Positions 15,424 through 23,982 of a stretch of DNA of 26,480 nt are shown piece after piece; the first letter of the stretch is position 1, and each line of letters begins with the position of its first letter. The stretch lies in contig DDTJ01000080.1 in assembly GCA_002344525.1 (NCBI GenBank), positions 1 through 26,480 of the forward strand. Direction: 5' to 3'. A program made the translations under genes and the position numbers. This stretch comes from Akkermansiaceae bacterium UBA2367 (GTDB taxonomy: Bacteria > Verrucomicrobiota > Verrucomicrobiia > Verrucomicrobiales > DEV007). Under the pieces are notes generated by a model. It worked only from the letters and a program-made list of their open reading frames with translations. It made no database searches and was not told the origin of the DNA.

Positions 15424-16560
15424 ATGAAAATCGGCTTCTTCCTCCCGCTCCTCGCCTTCGCCCACCTTGCCGTCGTGGCGACGCTCTCCGCCGAAACCCG
15501 CCATGTCTATTTCGGCACCGGAGGTCCGGGGGCGAAAGGCATCTACCGCGCCACTTTCGACACGGAGAAAGGTCGGCTCTCCCCCGCCGAACTCGCGCAC
15601 GAGATCGGCTCGCCCGGCTTCCTCGCGCTGCACCCCGACGGCTCGAAGCTCTACGCCGCCGCCACGCAGGACAATGTCGGCGGGGTCGCCGCCTACCGCA
15701 TCGCCGCCGACGGGTCGCTGGAGTTCTTCCACTTCGAACCCACCGGGGACGGCGGCGCGGCCCATCTCGCGGTGCATCCTTCGGGCAAATTCCTTCTCAC
15801 CGCCCAATACGGCGGCGGCTCGACCGCGCTGCTGCCGCTCGACGCCGAGGGCAAACCCGGCACCTCCACCGTGACCGAGCACGAGGGCGGCTCGCGCGTC
15901 TCCGGAAACCGTCAGGACTCCCCCCACCCGCACTGGTGCGGCTACTCGCCGGACGGGAACTACGCCTTCATCCCCGACCTCGGCCTCGACGGCATCGTGA
16001 TCTACAAGATCGACCCCGGCAAGCCCGCCATCGAGAAGCACGGTTTCGCCGAGTCCGTCCCCGGCGGCGGACCGCGCCACATGCGCTTCTCGAAGGACGG
16101 CAAGTTCATCTACCTGCTCAACGAATTGAGTTCCTCCGTCACGGTCTTCTCGTGGGACGCCGCGTCGGGCAAGGCGGAGCGCCTTTCCACCACCCCGGCC
16201 TTGAGCGAGGAGGCGATGGCGGGCGAGACCATCAACGCCGCCGCCGAAATCCTCGTGCATCCCGAGGGGCATTCCGTCTATTCGTCGAACCGCGGCCACG
16301 ACAGCGTCACCGTCTTTCGCGTCGGCGAAGGCGGGGCCGCGCTGGAGGTCGTCCAAGTGCAGCCGGTGCGCGGCGCCTTCCCCCGCAACATCAATTTCGA
16401 TCCCACGGGCAAATGGTTCCTCGCCGCCGGGGCCGACTCGCACACCGTCGCCGTCCACGCCGTCGCGCCCGACACGGGCAAGCTGACCTACCAGCGCGGA
16501 GCCATCATTCAGGTTCCCGCGCCGATCTGCATTTTGTTCGGCGGGGCGGTGGCGAAGTGA
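15424..16560 (+). CDS. Secreted 6-phosphogluconolactonase-like (lactonase family) beta-propeller protein
   Basis: A 378-residue protein of the seven-bladed propeller lactonase family (cycloisomerase type, as in E. coli Pgl, which is unrelated to DevB/NagB-type lactonase). The ATG at 15424 starts a signal peptide (MKIGFFLPLLAFAHLAVVATLSA), so the protein is exported, unlike cytosolic Pgl. Repeated blades show 'FLALHPDGSKLYAA', 'HLAVHPSGKFLLTAQYGGGS', 'HPHWCGYSPDGNYAFIPDLGLDGI', 'GPRHMRFSKDGKFIYLLNELSSSV', 'VHPEGHSVYSSNRGHDS' and 'FPRNINFDPTGKWFLAAG'. The (P)HxHW and GPRH motifs carry the conserved histidines. Exported versions are common in these bacteria and may act on other lactones, so an actual pentose-phosphate role is uncertain. 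It stands alone, with repeats on its downstream side. Confidence 0.88.
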   Translation: MKIGFFLPLLAFAHLAVVATLSAETRHVYFGTGGPGAKGIYRATFDTEKGRLSPAELAHEIGSPGFLALHPDGSKLYAAATQDNVGGVAAYRIAADGSLEFFHFEPTGDGGAAHLAVHPSGKFLLTAQYGGGSTALLPLDAEGKPGTSTVTEHEGGSRVSGNRQDSPHPHWCGYSPDGNYAFIPDLGLDGIVIYKIDPGKPAIEKHGFAESVPGGGPRHMRFSKDGKFIYLLNELSSSVTVFSWDAASGKAERLSTTPALSEEAMAGETINAAAEILVHPEGHSVYSSNRGHDSVTVFRVGEGGAALEVVQVQPVRGAFPRNINFDPTGKWFLAAGADSHTVAVHAVAPDTGKLTYQRGAIIQVPAPICILFGGAVAK

Positions 16561-16628
16561 GGGGGAACTGCGGGTTTCCTTTGTGACCTGCGTTGAGGCG
16601 CTCGTAGGATCTCCCTCCATTCGCGGTG

Positions 16629-16692
16629 ATTCGCGTTCCTCGTCTTTTTTGGACGCGAATGAGCGCAAAGGGCCGCGAATTTTCGCGAATGG
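16629..16692. repeat. ATTCGCG hairpin repeat, copy 2
   Basis: ATTCGCGT (16629-16636) pairs with ACGCGAAT (16653-16660) around a T-rich loop. It is followed by GAGCGCAAAGGGCCGCGAAT and TTTCGCGAATGG. The same order of parts, with small differences, is at 11914-11975. Both lie just upstream of a gene's promoter region. Confidence 0.75.
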
Positions 16693-16720
16693 GGTCCCGG
16701 CGAAACGGGACCGAAAAAGG

Positions 16721-16749
16721 TTCCTCCACCCTCGGGAATTTGGTAGAAT
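16721..16749 (+). promoter_or_regulatory. Likely promoter with -10 box seven bases before the start codon
   Basis: TTCCTC (16721-16726), 17 bases, TAGAAT (16744-16749), then seven bases and the ATG at 16757. The -10 match is good (TAGAAT against TATAAT) and the -35 is weak. The spacing implies a leaderless message. Confidence 0.45.
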
Positions 16750-16756
16750 CCCGGCG

Positions 16757-18013
16757 ATGAGAGCCGGAGTCCTCCTTTTCTGCCTCCTTCCCTGCCTCGT
16801 CGCGGCGGAGAAGAGCGATGTGTTCCTCTTTACCGGATCGTTCTGGGATAACGGCGACTCCTTCAGGTTGAAGTTCGTGCTGGATGAGACACCGACGCGA
16901 GTGGAGTGGGACGGCCATGGGGAGAATCAATACAAGCGCGACAAGCCGGACGAGAATCGCATCGGTCTCTCCTTCGCCCTGACCGAGGAGGAGGATCAAA
17001 CCTTTCGCGGGATGGTCGAGCGCTTCCATTGGTGCCGATCCAAAACGACATTCCTCGGGACCGGGTTGTCCGTAGTGGCTGCACGGTTCGTCGATGAGGA
17101 GCCGCTTTTTCTCGAAGGCTATTTCGGAGTCGCGGAGGAGGAACGTCTGGCGCGTCGCGCGGAGGAAATCCCCCTGCACTTCCAACGCCTCGCGGCGGAC
17201 GGGGAATTTTCGGACGGGGATCGGACGTCGTTTTTCGACGAGGTCGCGTCACTATCACGGGATCTTGCCGAATACGACGCGGCCTACGAATCGCTGGAGC
17301 GCTGCCGCATGGAAAAGACCCCGGCCCCATGGGATCGGATCGCCGGATGGGTGGTGAAACCCTACCCGGAGTACGACGATCCCGAAATCGTCGGGCAGCG
17401 TCCCAAATGCGAGGCGGAAGCCTCCCTTGTCATCGACACGATCCTCCGCGAGGGAGGCGCGGAACACGATCCGTCAGATACGCCCCCGCCCGCCGCGTGG
17501 ATCGTCACCGTCGGAGCCATCACCGTTGAAACTTTCGAAACCAACGCATACCGCTATTTCGAAGTTCTGCCGGAAGCCGTCGCCTCCCCGTCTCCTCGCG
17601 TTTGGCAGTTTCTCAATCCGGCTCTCCTTGAATTCGTCGAGGACTATGTGACGGGTGTTGGCAAGACTGGAGTCGTCTTCTCTCTCGACCGCGATTGCCA
17701 GATCGTCGGGGACCGTGGCGAACCGGATCCCGACCAGCTTGAGCGAGCTGCTTTTTTCAAGGGATCCGGTTTCCGATCCTTCGCCGCTGCCGAGACCGGA
17801 GTCGAGGAGGCCAAGATCGGCCACCTCCAAATCTACCGCATCGCCTTCGAGCAAAACATGACACGCTGCTCCGCCGTGGTGCGGAATGGAGACTCCGTTT
17901 GGGTCGCGCTGCTGGAGCTCGACAAGGCCCAATGGCGGTTTCTGCGCCGAGTTTCCGGGGACGATTGGGAGAAATACGGATGGAAGGAGAAGGAGCCATC
18001 TCCTTTCCAATGA
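16757..18013 (+). CDS. Unknown secreted protein (418 aa)
   Basis: I do not recognise the family. The ATG at 16757 gives a clear signal peptide (MRAGVLLFCLLPCLVAAEKS), so the protein is probably periplasmic or secreted. The mature part is acidic, with mixed helix and strand character and few repeated motifs. A helical stretch at about residues 130-200 contains many E and R residues, and the C-terminal half has regular strands (IVTVGAITVETFETNAYRYFEVLP; GVVFSLDRDCQIVGDRGEPD). There are six cysteines without an obvious metal-binding pattern. Codon use looks less GC-biased than in the neighbouring asnS, rseP and ispG genes. It ends 12 bases before the convergent dtd gene, with no visible terminator in that gap. 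It could be lineage-specific; no function can be assigned. Confidence 0.7.
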   Translation: MRAGVLLFCLLPCLVAAEKSDVFLFTGSFWDNGDSFRLKFVLDETPTRVEWDGHGENQYKRDKPDENRIGLSFALTEEEDQTFRGMVERFHWCRSKTTFLGTGLSVVAARFVDEEPLFLEGYFGVAEEERLARRAEEIPLHFQRLAADGEFSDGDRTSFFDEVASLSRDLAEYDAAYESLERCRMEKTPAPWDRIAGWVVKPYPEYDDPEIVGQRPKCEAEASLVIDTILREGGAEHDPSDTPPPAAWIVTVGAITVETFETNAYRYFEVLPEAVASPSPRVWQFLNPALLEFVEDYVTGVGKTGVVFSLDRDCQIVGDRGEPDPDQLERAAFFKGSGFRSFAAAETGVEEAKIGHLQIYRIAFEQNMTRCSAVVRNGDSVWVALLELDKAQWRFLRRVSGDDWEKYGWKEKEPSPFQ

Positions 18014-18025
18014 GGCGGCACCGCC

Positions 18026-18478
18026 CTACTCCCGAACCCGCGAATCCAGCAAAATCGTCACCGGGCCGTCGTTCACCAGCGCCACCTGCATCATCGCCCC
18101 GAACTCCCCCGTCGCCACTGGCTTGCCGAGTCCTTCCGCGAGAGCCGCGACGAACTGCTCGTAGAGCGGGATCGCGACCTCGGGCCTTGCCGCCCGGTCG
18201 AAGCTCGGGCGCGTGCCCTTCCGCGTCCGCGCGTGCAGGGTGAACTGGCTCACGACGAGGGCTTCGCCCCCGATGTCGAGGAGGGAGCGGTTCATCTTGC
18301 CCGCCTCGTCCTCGAAGACCCGCATCGGCAGGATCTTCCCGACGAGCCAGTCGATGTCGGCGGCAGCGTCCTCCTGCTCGACGCCTAACAAGATCAGAAA
18401 CCCCGCGCCGATCCCTCCGACGACCCGCTCGCCGACGGTGACGGAGGCTTCGCTGACGCGTTGGAGGACGGTTCGCAT
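18026..18478 (-). CDS. dtd: D-aminoacyl-tRNA deacylase
   Basis: Hydrolyses D-aminoacyl-tRNAs (and glycine mischarged to tRNA-Ala), protecting translation from D-amino acids; a cytoplasmic dimer. The protein is 150 residues, close to the family's usual length of about 145. It starts MRTVLQRVSEASVTV as the family does. Both signature motifs are present: SQFTL at residues 77-81 with the catalytic threonine at 80, and NDGPVT at 136-141, which carries the Gly-Pro dipeptide that excludes L-amino acids. It runs toward the unknown secreted gene and is divergent from rseP across 184 bases. Confidence 0.95.
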   Translation of the reverse strand: MRTVLQRVSEASVTVGERVVGGIGAGFLILLGVEQEDAAADIDWLVGKILPMRVFEDEAGKMNRSLLDIGGEALVVSQFTLHARTRKGTRPSFDRAARPEVAIPLYEQFVAALAEGLGKPVATGEFGAMMQVALVNDGPVTILLDSRVRE

Positions 18479-18551
18479 GATCCGACTCTCTGCGCCCCGA
18501 TGCGGTGGAACGCAAGGTCGTTTCTTCCGTAAAATTCGTATTTTCTAGATT

Positions 18552-18580
18552 TTGTTTTCTTCGCGACGCGATGGTATAGT
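18552..18580 (+). promoter_or_regulatory. Sigma70-type promoter of the rseP-ispG operon
   Basis: TTGTTT (18552-18557), exactly 17 bases, then TATAGT (18575-18580), five of six matches to the -10 consensus. Transcription would start near 18587, leaving a leader of about 75 bases that is strikingly pyrimidine-rich (runs of CTTTCC/CCCTTT). Confidence 0.6.
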
Positions 18581-18638
18581 CGCTGTCTTCCTTTCCTAAG
18601 CCCAAGCCACCTTTTCCCTTTCACTTTTTCCCTTTTAC

Positions 18639-18654
18639 CGCGGCGACCGCCGCG
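18639..18654 (+). promoter_or_regulatory. GC hairpin just upstream of the rseP start codon
   Basis: CGCGGC (18639-18644), loop GACC, GCCGCG (18649-18654): a perfect six-pair all-GC stem ending eight bases before the ATG at 18663. It sits where a ribosome-binding site should be, and no Shine-Dalgarno sequence is visible. It could limit translation initiation. Confidence 0.45.
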
Positions 18655-18662
18655 CCTCCCTC

Positions 18663-20137
18663 ATGGACGTCCTCCTCTCCCTCCTCCGCTTCCTCGGCGT
18701 GATCCTGCTCGTCATTCTGATGTTCAACCTCATGATCGTCGTCCACGAGTGGGGCCATTTCCTCGCCGGGCGCTGGCGCGGACTCTACATCGACCGCTTC
18801 CAGATCTGGTTCGGCAAGCCGATCTGGAAGAAGACCTACAACGGCGTGCAATACGGCCTCGGCAGCATCCCGGCGGGCGGCTTCGTCTCCCTGCCGCAGA
18901 TGGCCCCGATGGAGAGCATCGAGGGCAAGGTCGAGGGCGACGGGCCGACGAAGCAGCTTCCTCCCATCAAGCCCATCGACAAGATCATCGTCGCCTTCGC
19001 TGGGCCGCTCTTCAGCTTCCTCCTCGCCGTGGTCTTCGCCGTGGTCGTGTGGGCCGTGAAAAAGCCGGTCAGCGAGGCGGTCGGCACGACCACCATCGGG
19101 CACGTCCTTGAGGATTCCCCTGCCGCCAAAGCCGGCATCCAAGTCGGCGACACCATCAAAACGGTCGATGGCCAGAAAGTCGAGCGCTTCCTCGGCATGA
19201 GCAAATCCATCATGTGGACCATCATCGCCAGCGAAAACAAGGACATCGAGATCGAGTTCGACCGCCCCGGTGTCGGTCCCATGAAAGTCACCGTGGTGCG
19301 CCCCGAGGAAGCCCAGGAAAAGAAGCTCGAGGGAGGCTGGCTGCGGCAGGCATGGAGCTACGTCTCGCGCCGTCCGGAACTCCGCACCATCGGGGTCGGA
19401 CCGATGATCTCTCCCGTGGTGGCCGATTTCCTCCCCAACAGTCCCGCCGCCGCCTCCGACCTGCGCAAGGGCGACCTCATCGTCTCCGTGGACGGCAAGC
19501 CGGTGCGCAGCCGCGAGGATGTCGCCGCCGTCGGTTGGGAGGAGGGGCGCTCCTACGAGCTCGGCGTCGTGCGCCACCATCGCGAGATCAAAGTCTCGGT
19601 GCATCCCCGCATGCCGGAGAAGGACGGCGAGAAGCCGCTCATCGGGATCGTCTGGAGCCAGGAGGGCGTCCGCACCCTCGTGCGCGAGAACCCCGCCGTG
19701 CAGGTCATCGACAGCTTCAACGCCATCGTGCGCACCTTGAAGGCCGTCTTCTCGCCGAAGTCCGACGTCAAGGCCGGCCACCTCAGCGGCCCCGTCGGGA
19801 TCATGGGCACTTACTACGACCTCTTCAAAGACCCCGAAGGCTGGCGCCTCGCCCTCTGGTTCAGCGTGCTCCTCAACGTCAACCTCGCCATTCTCAACCT
19901 GCTGCCCTTCCCCGTGCTCGACGGCGGGCACATCGTCATGGCCTCCTACGAGTGGCTCACCCGCCGCGCCATCCCGGTGCGCTTCCTTGAGGTCGTGCAG
20001 ACCGCCTTCGTCCTCCTCCTCCTCAGCTTCATGGCCTTCGTCACACTCAAGGACGTGGGCGACCGCATCCCCAAGGGCGACACCGGGGAGGAGAGGAAGC
20101 CGGACCCCGCATTCCTGCCGCTGGAGAAAAAGCCCGC

Positions 20138-20141
<4 letters not shown>
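18663..20141 (+). CDS. rseP: RseP-type site-2 intramembrane zinc metalloprotease
   Basis: Cuts transmembrane segments of anti-sigma factors or signal-peptide remnants within the inner membrane. The 492-residue protein is slightly longer than E. coli RseP (450). The first membrane span carries the zinc site HEWGH (residues 28-32). A second span follows at about 112-132. Two PDZ domains are visible (about 141-220, with DSPAAKAGIQVGDTI; about 242-310, with NSPAAASDLRKGDLIVSVDGKPV). The third zinc ligand is the Asp of NLLPFPVLDGGH (420), in a following span; a final span is near 450-470. The ATG at 18663 is the only sensible start. The stop overlaps the ispG start by four bases (ATGA), so the two are translationally coupled. 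In many bacteria dxr precedes rseP; here it does not. Confidence 0.95.
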
Positions 20142-21928
<1,787 letters not shown>

Positions 21929-21980
21929 GGGGTGGCGAATGGACGGAATGTCGGCTCGGCCATCGCGGTATGTTCCCTAC

Positions 21981-22841
21981 ATGACGCCACTGCCCATCGA
22001 CGCCTCGCTACAGGAACTTGAACAGGAGGTTCAGCGATTGCTGGGTCGCTGCTTGTTGCGTCTGCAACAGTATGAACGTCTGCTCAAGATCATCGTGGCG
22101 CATCACGAAATCGCTGGAACAGCCCATGACTTGAAGTCGAACCGAGACGAGCGTATCGCCGATGCTGCTGACAAGACGCTGGGCACCCTGATTGGCCAGC
22201 TTTTCGGATCGTATGTTGTCACCGACGAGATTGACACTCCGGTCAAAGACCCGGCCAATTTGCCTGAAGGCGCCTGTTGGATCGGCATGCGGGCGAATCT
22301 GACCGTGTCGGCCGAGAAGTTCGCACGGACGAAAGACGAACTGAAAGAATTGGTGTCGCTACGGAATGGCTTGGTCCACCACTTCATCGACCAGCACGAC
22401 CTCCGGAGCTTGGACGGATGTCGTGGTGCGTGCGACGCCTTGGACGTTGCCTACAGCCGTATCGATCAACACTTCGAGCAACTCCGAAGCTGGAGTGAAA
22501 GCATGGCTGAGGCTGGACAGATGCTCGCAGCGTTCCTCAAGGTGGAGGCGATCCAAGATGTTATGTTCAATGGCATCGCACCGGATGGCACTGTGAATTG
22601 GCCTGTCGCAGGCATCGTGGGCGCACTACGGGAAGCTGCGGGAAGGCTGGCGGTCGATGGATGGGCACCCGTCGCATCGGCTGGGCGGTGGATTGCCGAG
22701 CAATATCCTAAGCAGCTACCCGCCAAATATGGTTGCAACAGTTGGCGGGAGGTCGTGCATAAGTCGCGACTTTTCGAACTTCGCTACCGCGAGGTGGATG
22801 GACAACGTGAGGCATGGTATCGGGCGAAGAACTCTGCGTAA
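21981..22841 (+). CDS. OST-HTH/LOTUS domain protein (286 aa), probably acquired
   Basis: A predicted RNA-binding protein. Residues about 215-286 form an OST-HTH (LOTUS) winged helix (GWAPVASAGRWIAEQYP, then KYGCNSWREVVHKSRLFELRYR), a fold proposed to bind RNA in bacterial and germline proteins. The N-terminal part is helical (LQELEQEVQRLLGRCLLRLQQYERLLKIIVAHHE; KELVSLRNGLVHHFIDQHDL) and resembles the OST-HTH-associated region. Similar stand-alone proteins are, as I recall, widespread in Proteobacteria. The ATG at 21981 is preferred over 21939 because a TATGTT box lies six bases before it. GC in three 60-base lines I counted is 50-63%, against 67% in a line of ispG. Together with the flanking ispG-tail repeats this indicates transfer. 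No NYN nuclease partner is nearby. Confidence 0.85.
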   Translation: MTPLPIDASLQELEQEVQRLLGRCLLRLQQYERLLKIIVAHHEIAGTAHDLKSNRDERIADAADKTLGTLIGQLFGSYVVTDEIDTPVKDPANLPEGACWIGMRANLTVSAEKFARTKDELKELVSLRNGLVHHFIDQHDLRSLDGCRGACDALDVAYSRIDQHFEQLRSWSESMAEAGQMLAAFLKVEAIQDVMFNGIAPDGTVNWPVAGIVGALREAAGRLAVDGWAPVASAGRWIAEQYPKQLPAKYGCNSWREVVHKSRLFELRYREVDGQREAWYRAKNSA

Positions 22842-22898
22842 ACTCCGCCAGCAAATGAGGTCTTGGGGTGGCCGAACATTCTCCAAGCTGCCGGGACG

Positions 22899-22933
22899 AC
22901 CGCTGGATCGACGCGACGGTGGCGGAGGTGTAA
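22899..22933 (+). repeat. Direct repeat copy 2: duplicated ispG tail with its own stop codon
   Basis: Repeats the 17-base and 16-base blocks of 21888-21926 exactly, minus the six bases CCCGCG. Read in the ispG frame it encodes RWIDATVAEV then TAA (22931-22933) in place of TGA. The bases before it are unrelated to ispG, so only the very end of the gene is duplicated. The 22842-22968 spacer holds nothing else I can identify. Confidence 0.88.
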
Positions 22934-22968
22934 GAGATGGAGGTGGCGCGGTTTTCCCGAGCCTTCCC

Positions 22969-23259
22969 ATGAAAGCAATCGTCAACCTGAGCCGCGAGGA
23001 AACGCTGAAAGCCCGCTACAATCAGCCGCGCGTTTCCTTGGAGGAACTGCGCGGCCAGATGGAGCGGCATCGTCAGGCCAGCGAAGAATTCTTCAAGGAC
23101 GCCAAGAACGAGATCTCGAAGCGTGGGCCAAGGCAAATGGTTGCTGATGGAATCGCCGAAGCTGAGGCGGATGTGAGGGAGGGCCGGGAATGTCCCATCG
23201 ATGAAGTCCAGCGGGAATTCAAAGCGAAATGGACGAATCGCCGTTCCAAGTCCTCGTGA
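22969..23259 (+). CDS. Small antitoxin-like protein (96 aa)
   Basis: A short acidic/basic helical protein starting at the ATG at 22969. The C-terminal half (MVADGIAEAEADVREGRECPIDEVQREFKAKW) resembles the toxin-binding tail of RelB/ParD-type antitoxins, which often end in a 'G.x(n)..EEV...' helix. Its 3' end overlaps by 31 bases a frame that begins like a RelE/ParE toxin, the usual arrangement of type II toxin-antitoxin pairs. The N-terminus (MKAIVNLSREETLKARYNQP) is not a clear ribbon-helix-helix, so the family is uncertain. Because the toxin partner is broken, the gene may be a remnant or a solitary antitoxin. It lies just after the duplicated ispG tail, within the accessory stretch. Confidence 0.55.
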   Translation: MKAIVNLSREETLKARYNQPRVSLEELRGQMERHRQASEEFFKDAKNEISKRGPRQMVADGIAEAEADVREGRECPIDEVQREFKAKWTNRRSKSS

Positions 23260-23411
23260 CCGAATCCGCCGTCCGCGATCTGATGGAGGTGGCGAAACGG
23301 GAGCTGTCCATCCCGATTCACGCCCGCTCCGGCCGGATCGACCGTCCTTTCACCCCTCCCGCCGCTCCGGCAGGATCGAGCAGGCCCCCTTGCAGCCGAA
23401 GATCCGGCTGA
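23229..23411 (+). pseudogene. Truncated RelE/ParE-like toxin remnant
   Basis: Starting at the ATG at 23229, the first 22 or so residues (FQVLVTESAVRDLMEVA) look like the beta1-helix1 start of RelE/ParE toxins. After that the reading becomes proline/arginine-rich with no family character and stops at 23411, inside the convergent DCC gene. About 60 codons are open, against a usual 90-100. The likely story is a deletion that joined the toxin start to the DCC gene's 3' flank. The assignment rests on a short segment. Confidence 0.5.
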
Positions 23412-23745
23412 AGAAGAGGCGGTGCCTCGAGACGAAGGCGTAGACGATCTCCGCGATCTTGATGACGCCGGGAATCCACAGGAAAAGCCCCGTCGGCACG
23501 AGCAGGGGAATCCTCATCCCGAGGAAGCGGATCGCCCGCGCTCCGCGATGGATCGCGCCCTGCGGGGTGACGCAGTGGATCGCCTCCAGCAAATCCTCGC
23601 GCGTGATCCCCGGAGCGATGATGGCGGCGCGTTCGTCCTTCAACGGCACCATCTCCACGACCCGGCACCAATCGAGCCACGCGAGCAGCCGGCTCTGAAA
23701 GGTGCAGAGCGGGCAATCGCTGTCGTAGAGGAGGACGTGTTTCAT
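23350..23745 (-). CDS. DCC family thiol-disulfide oxidoreductase-like protein
   Basis: A 131-residue protein of the DCC (DUF393) family, named for the conserved DxxCxxC start. Here it is LLYDSDCPLCTFQSRLLAWLD, with cysteines at 11 and 14 in a thioredoxin-like fold position, so a redox role is predicted. A central 'AIIAPGITREDLLEAIHCVTPQG' and the RAIRFLGMRIPLLVPTGLFLWIPGVIKIAEIVYAFVSRHR stretch are as expected, with a partly hydrophobic C-terminal half that may associate with the membrane. The ATG complementary to 23743-23745 is chosen because the motif lies 8-14 residues in; an in-frame start at 23763 would read through repeat sequence. The specific substrate is unknown. Confidence 0.85.
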   Translation of the reverse strand: MKHVLLYDSDCPLCTFQSRLLAWLDWCRVVEMVPLKDERAAIIAPGITREDLLEAIHCVTPQGAIHRGARAIRFLGMRIPLLVPTGLFLWIPGVIKIAEIVYAFVSRHRLFFSRIFGCKGACSILPERREG

Positions 23746-23749
23746 CGGT

Positions 23750-23790
23750 GGGTCACGGGTCACGGGTCACGAGGAAGGCGGTCACGGGTC
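23750..23790. repeat. Tandem GGGTCAC repeat between the DCC and zinc-ribbon genes
   Basis: About four units of (G)GGTCAC, with three in direct tandem and one after an eight-base gap. It forms the spacer between two minus-strand genes and runs into the stop codon of the zinc-ribbon gene. Confidence 0.7.
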
Positions 23791-23958
23791 GGTATCTGTG
23801 GGTTCCGACGCGGAAACTTCGAAATCCCATCGGTCGTTGCATCCTGTGCAGCGGTAGGCGACAGAATCCCCGGGTTCCCATCCCTCTTCGGGGGGAGGGG
23901 TGAGCCGCCGGGCCTCCTGCCCGCAATCGACGCAGATGATCGTCTCGGGAATCTCCAT
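23782..23958 (-). CDS. Small zinc-ribbon protein (58 aa)
   Basis: A 58-residue minus-strand frame with two CxxC knuckles, C9-V-D-C12 and C37-T-G-C40, spaced 24 residues apart, which is enough to bind one zinc ion. The sequence between them (PPPEEGWEPGDSVAYR) is acidic and the C-terminus is acidic (EPTDTDP). The ATG complementary to 23956-23958 is chosen because the frame upstream of it reads as an antisense shadow of the methyltransferase gene. The start lies 24 bases from the divergent trmJ start. Small proteins like this are often nucleic-acid or protein adaptors; no specific role can be given. The stop codon is provided by the tandem repeat. Confidence 0.7.
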   Translation of the reverse strand: MEIPETIICVDCGQEARRLTPPPEEGWEPGDSVAYRCTGCNDRWDFEVSASEPTDTDP

Positions 23959-23982
23959 CCACCTACCCTCGCACAGCCTCCC

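Noticed and set aside
13908..16586. An 892-codon plus-strand frame across the efflux gene and the lactonase
   Set aside because: It is antisense to a clear NodT-family protein and out of frame with a clear lactonase; the product is low-complexity.
21929..22898. A complete integrative element between the ispG tails
   Set aside because: No integrase, transposase or terminal inverted repeats are present; only the flanking direct repeats and one cargo gene can be shown.
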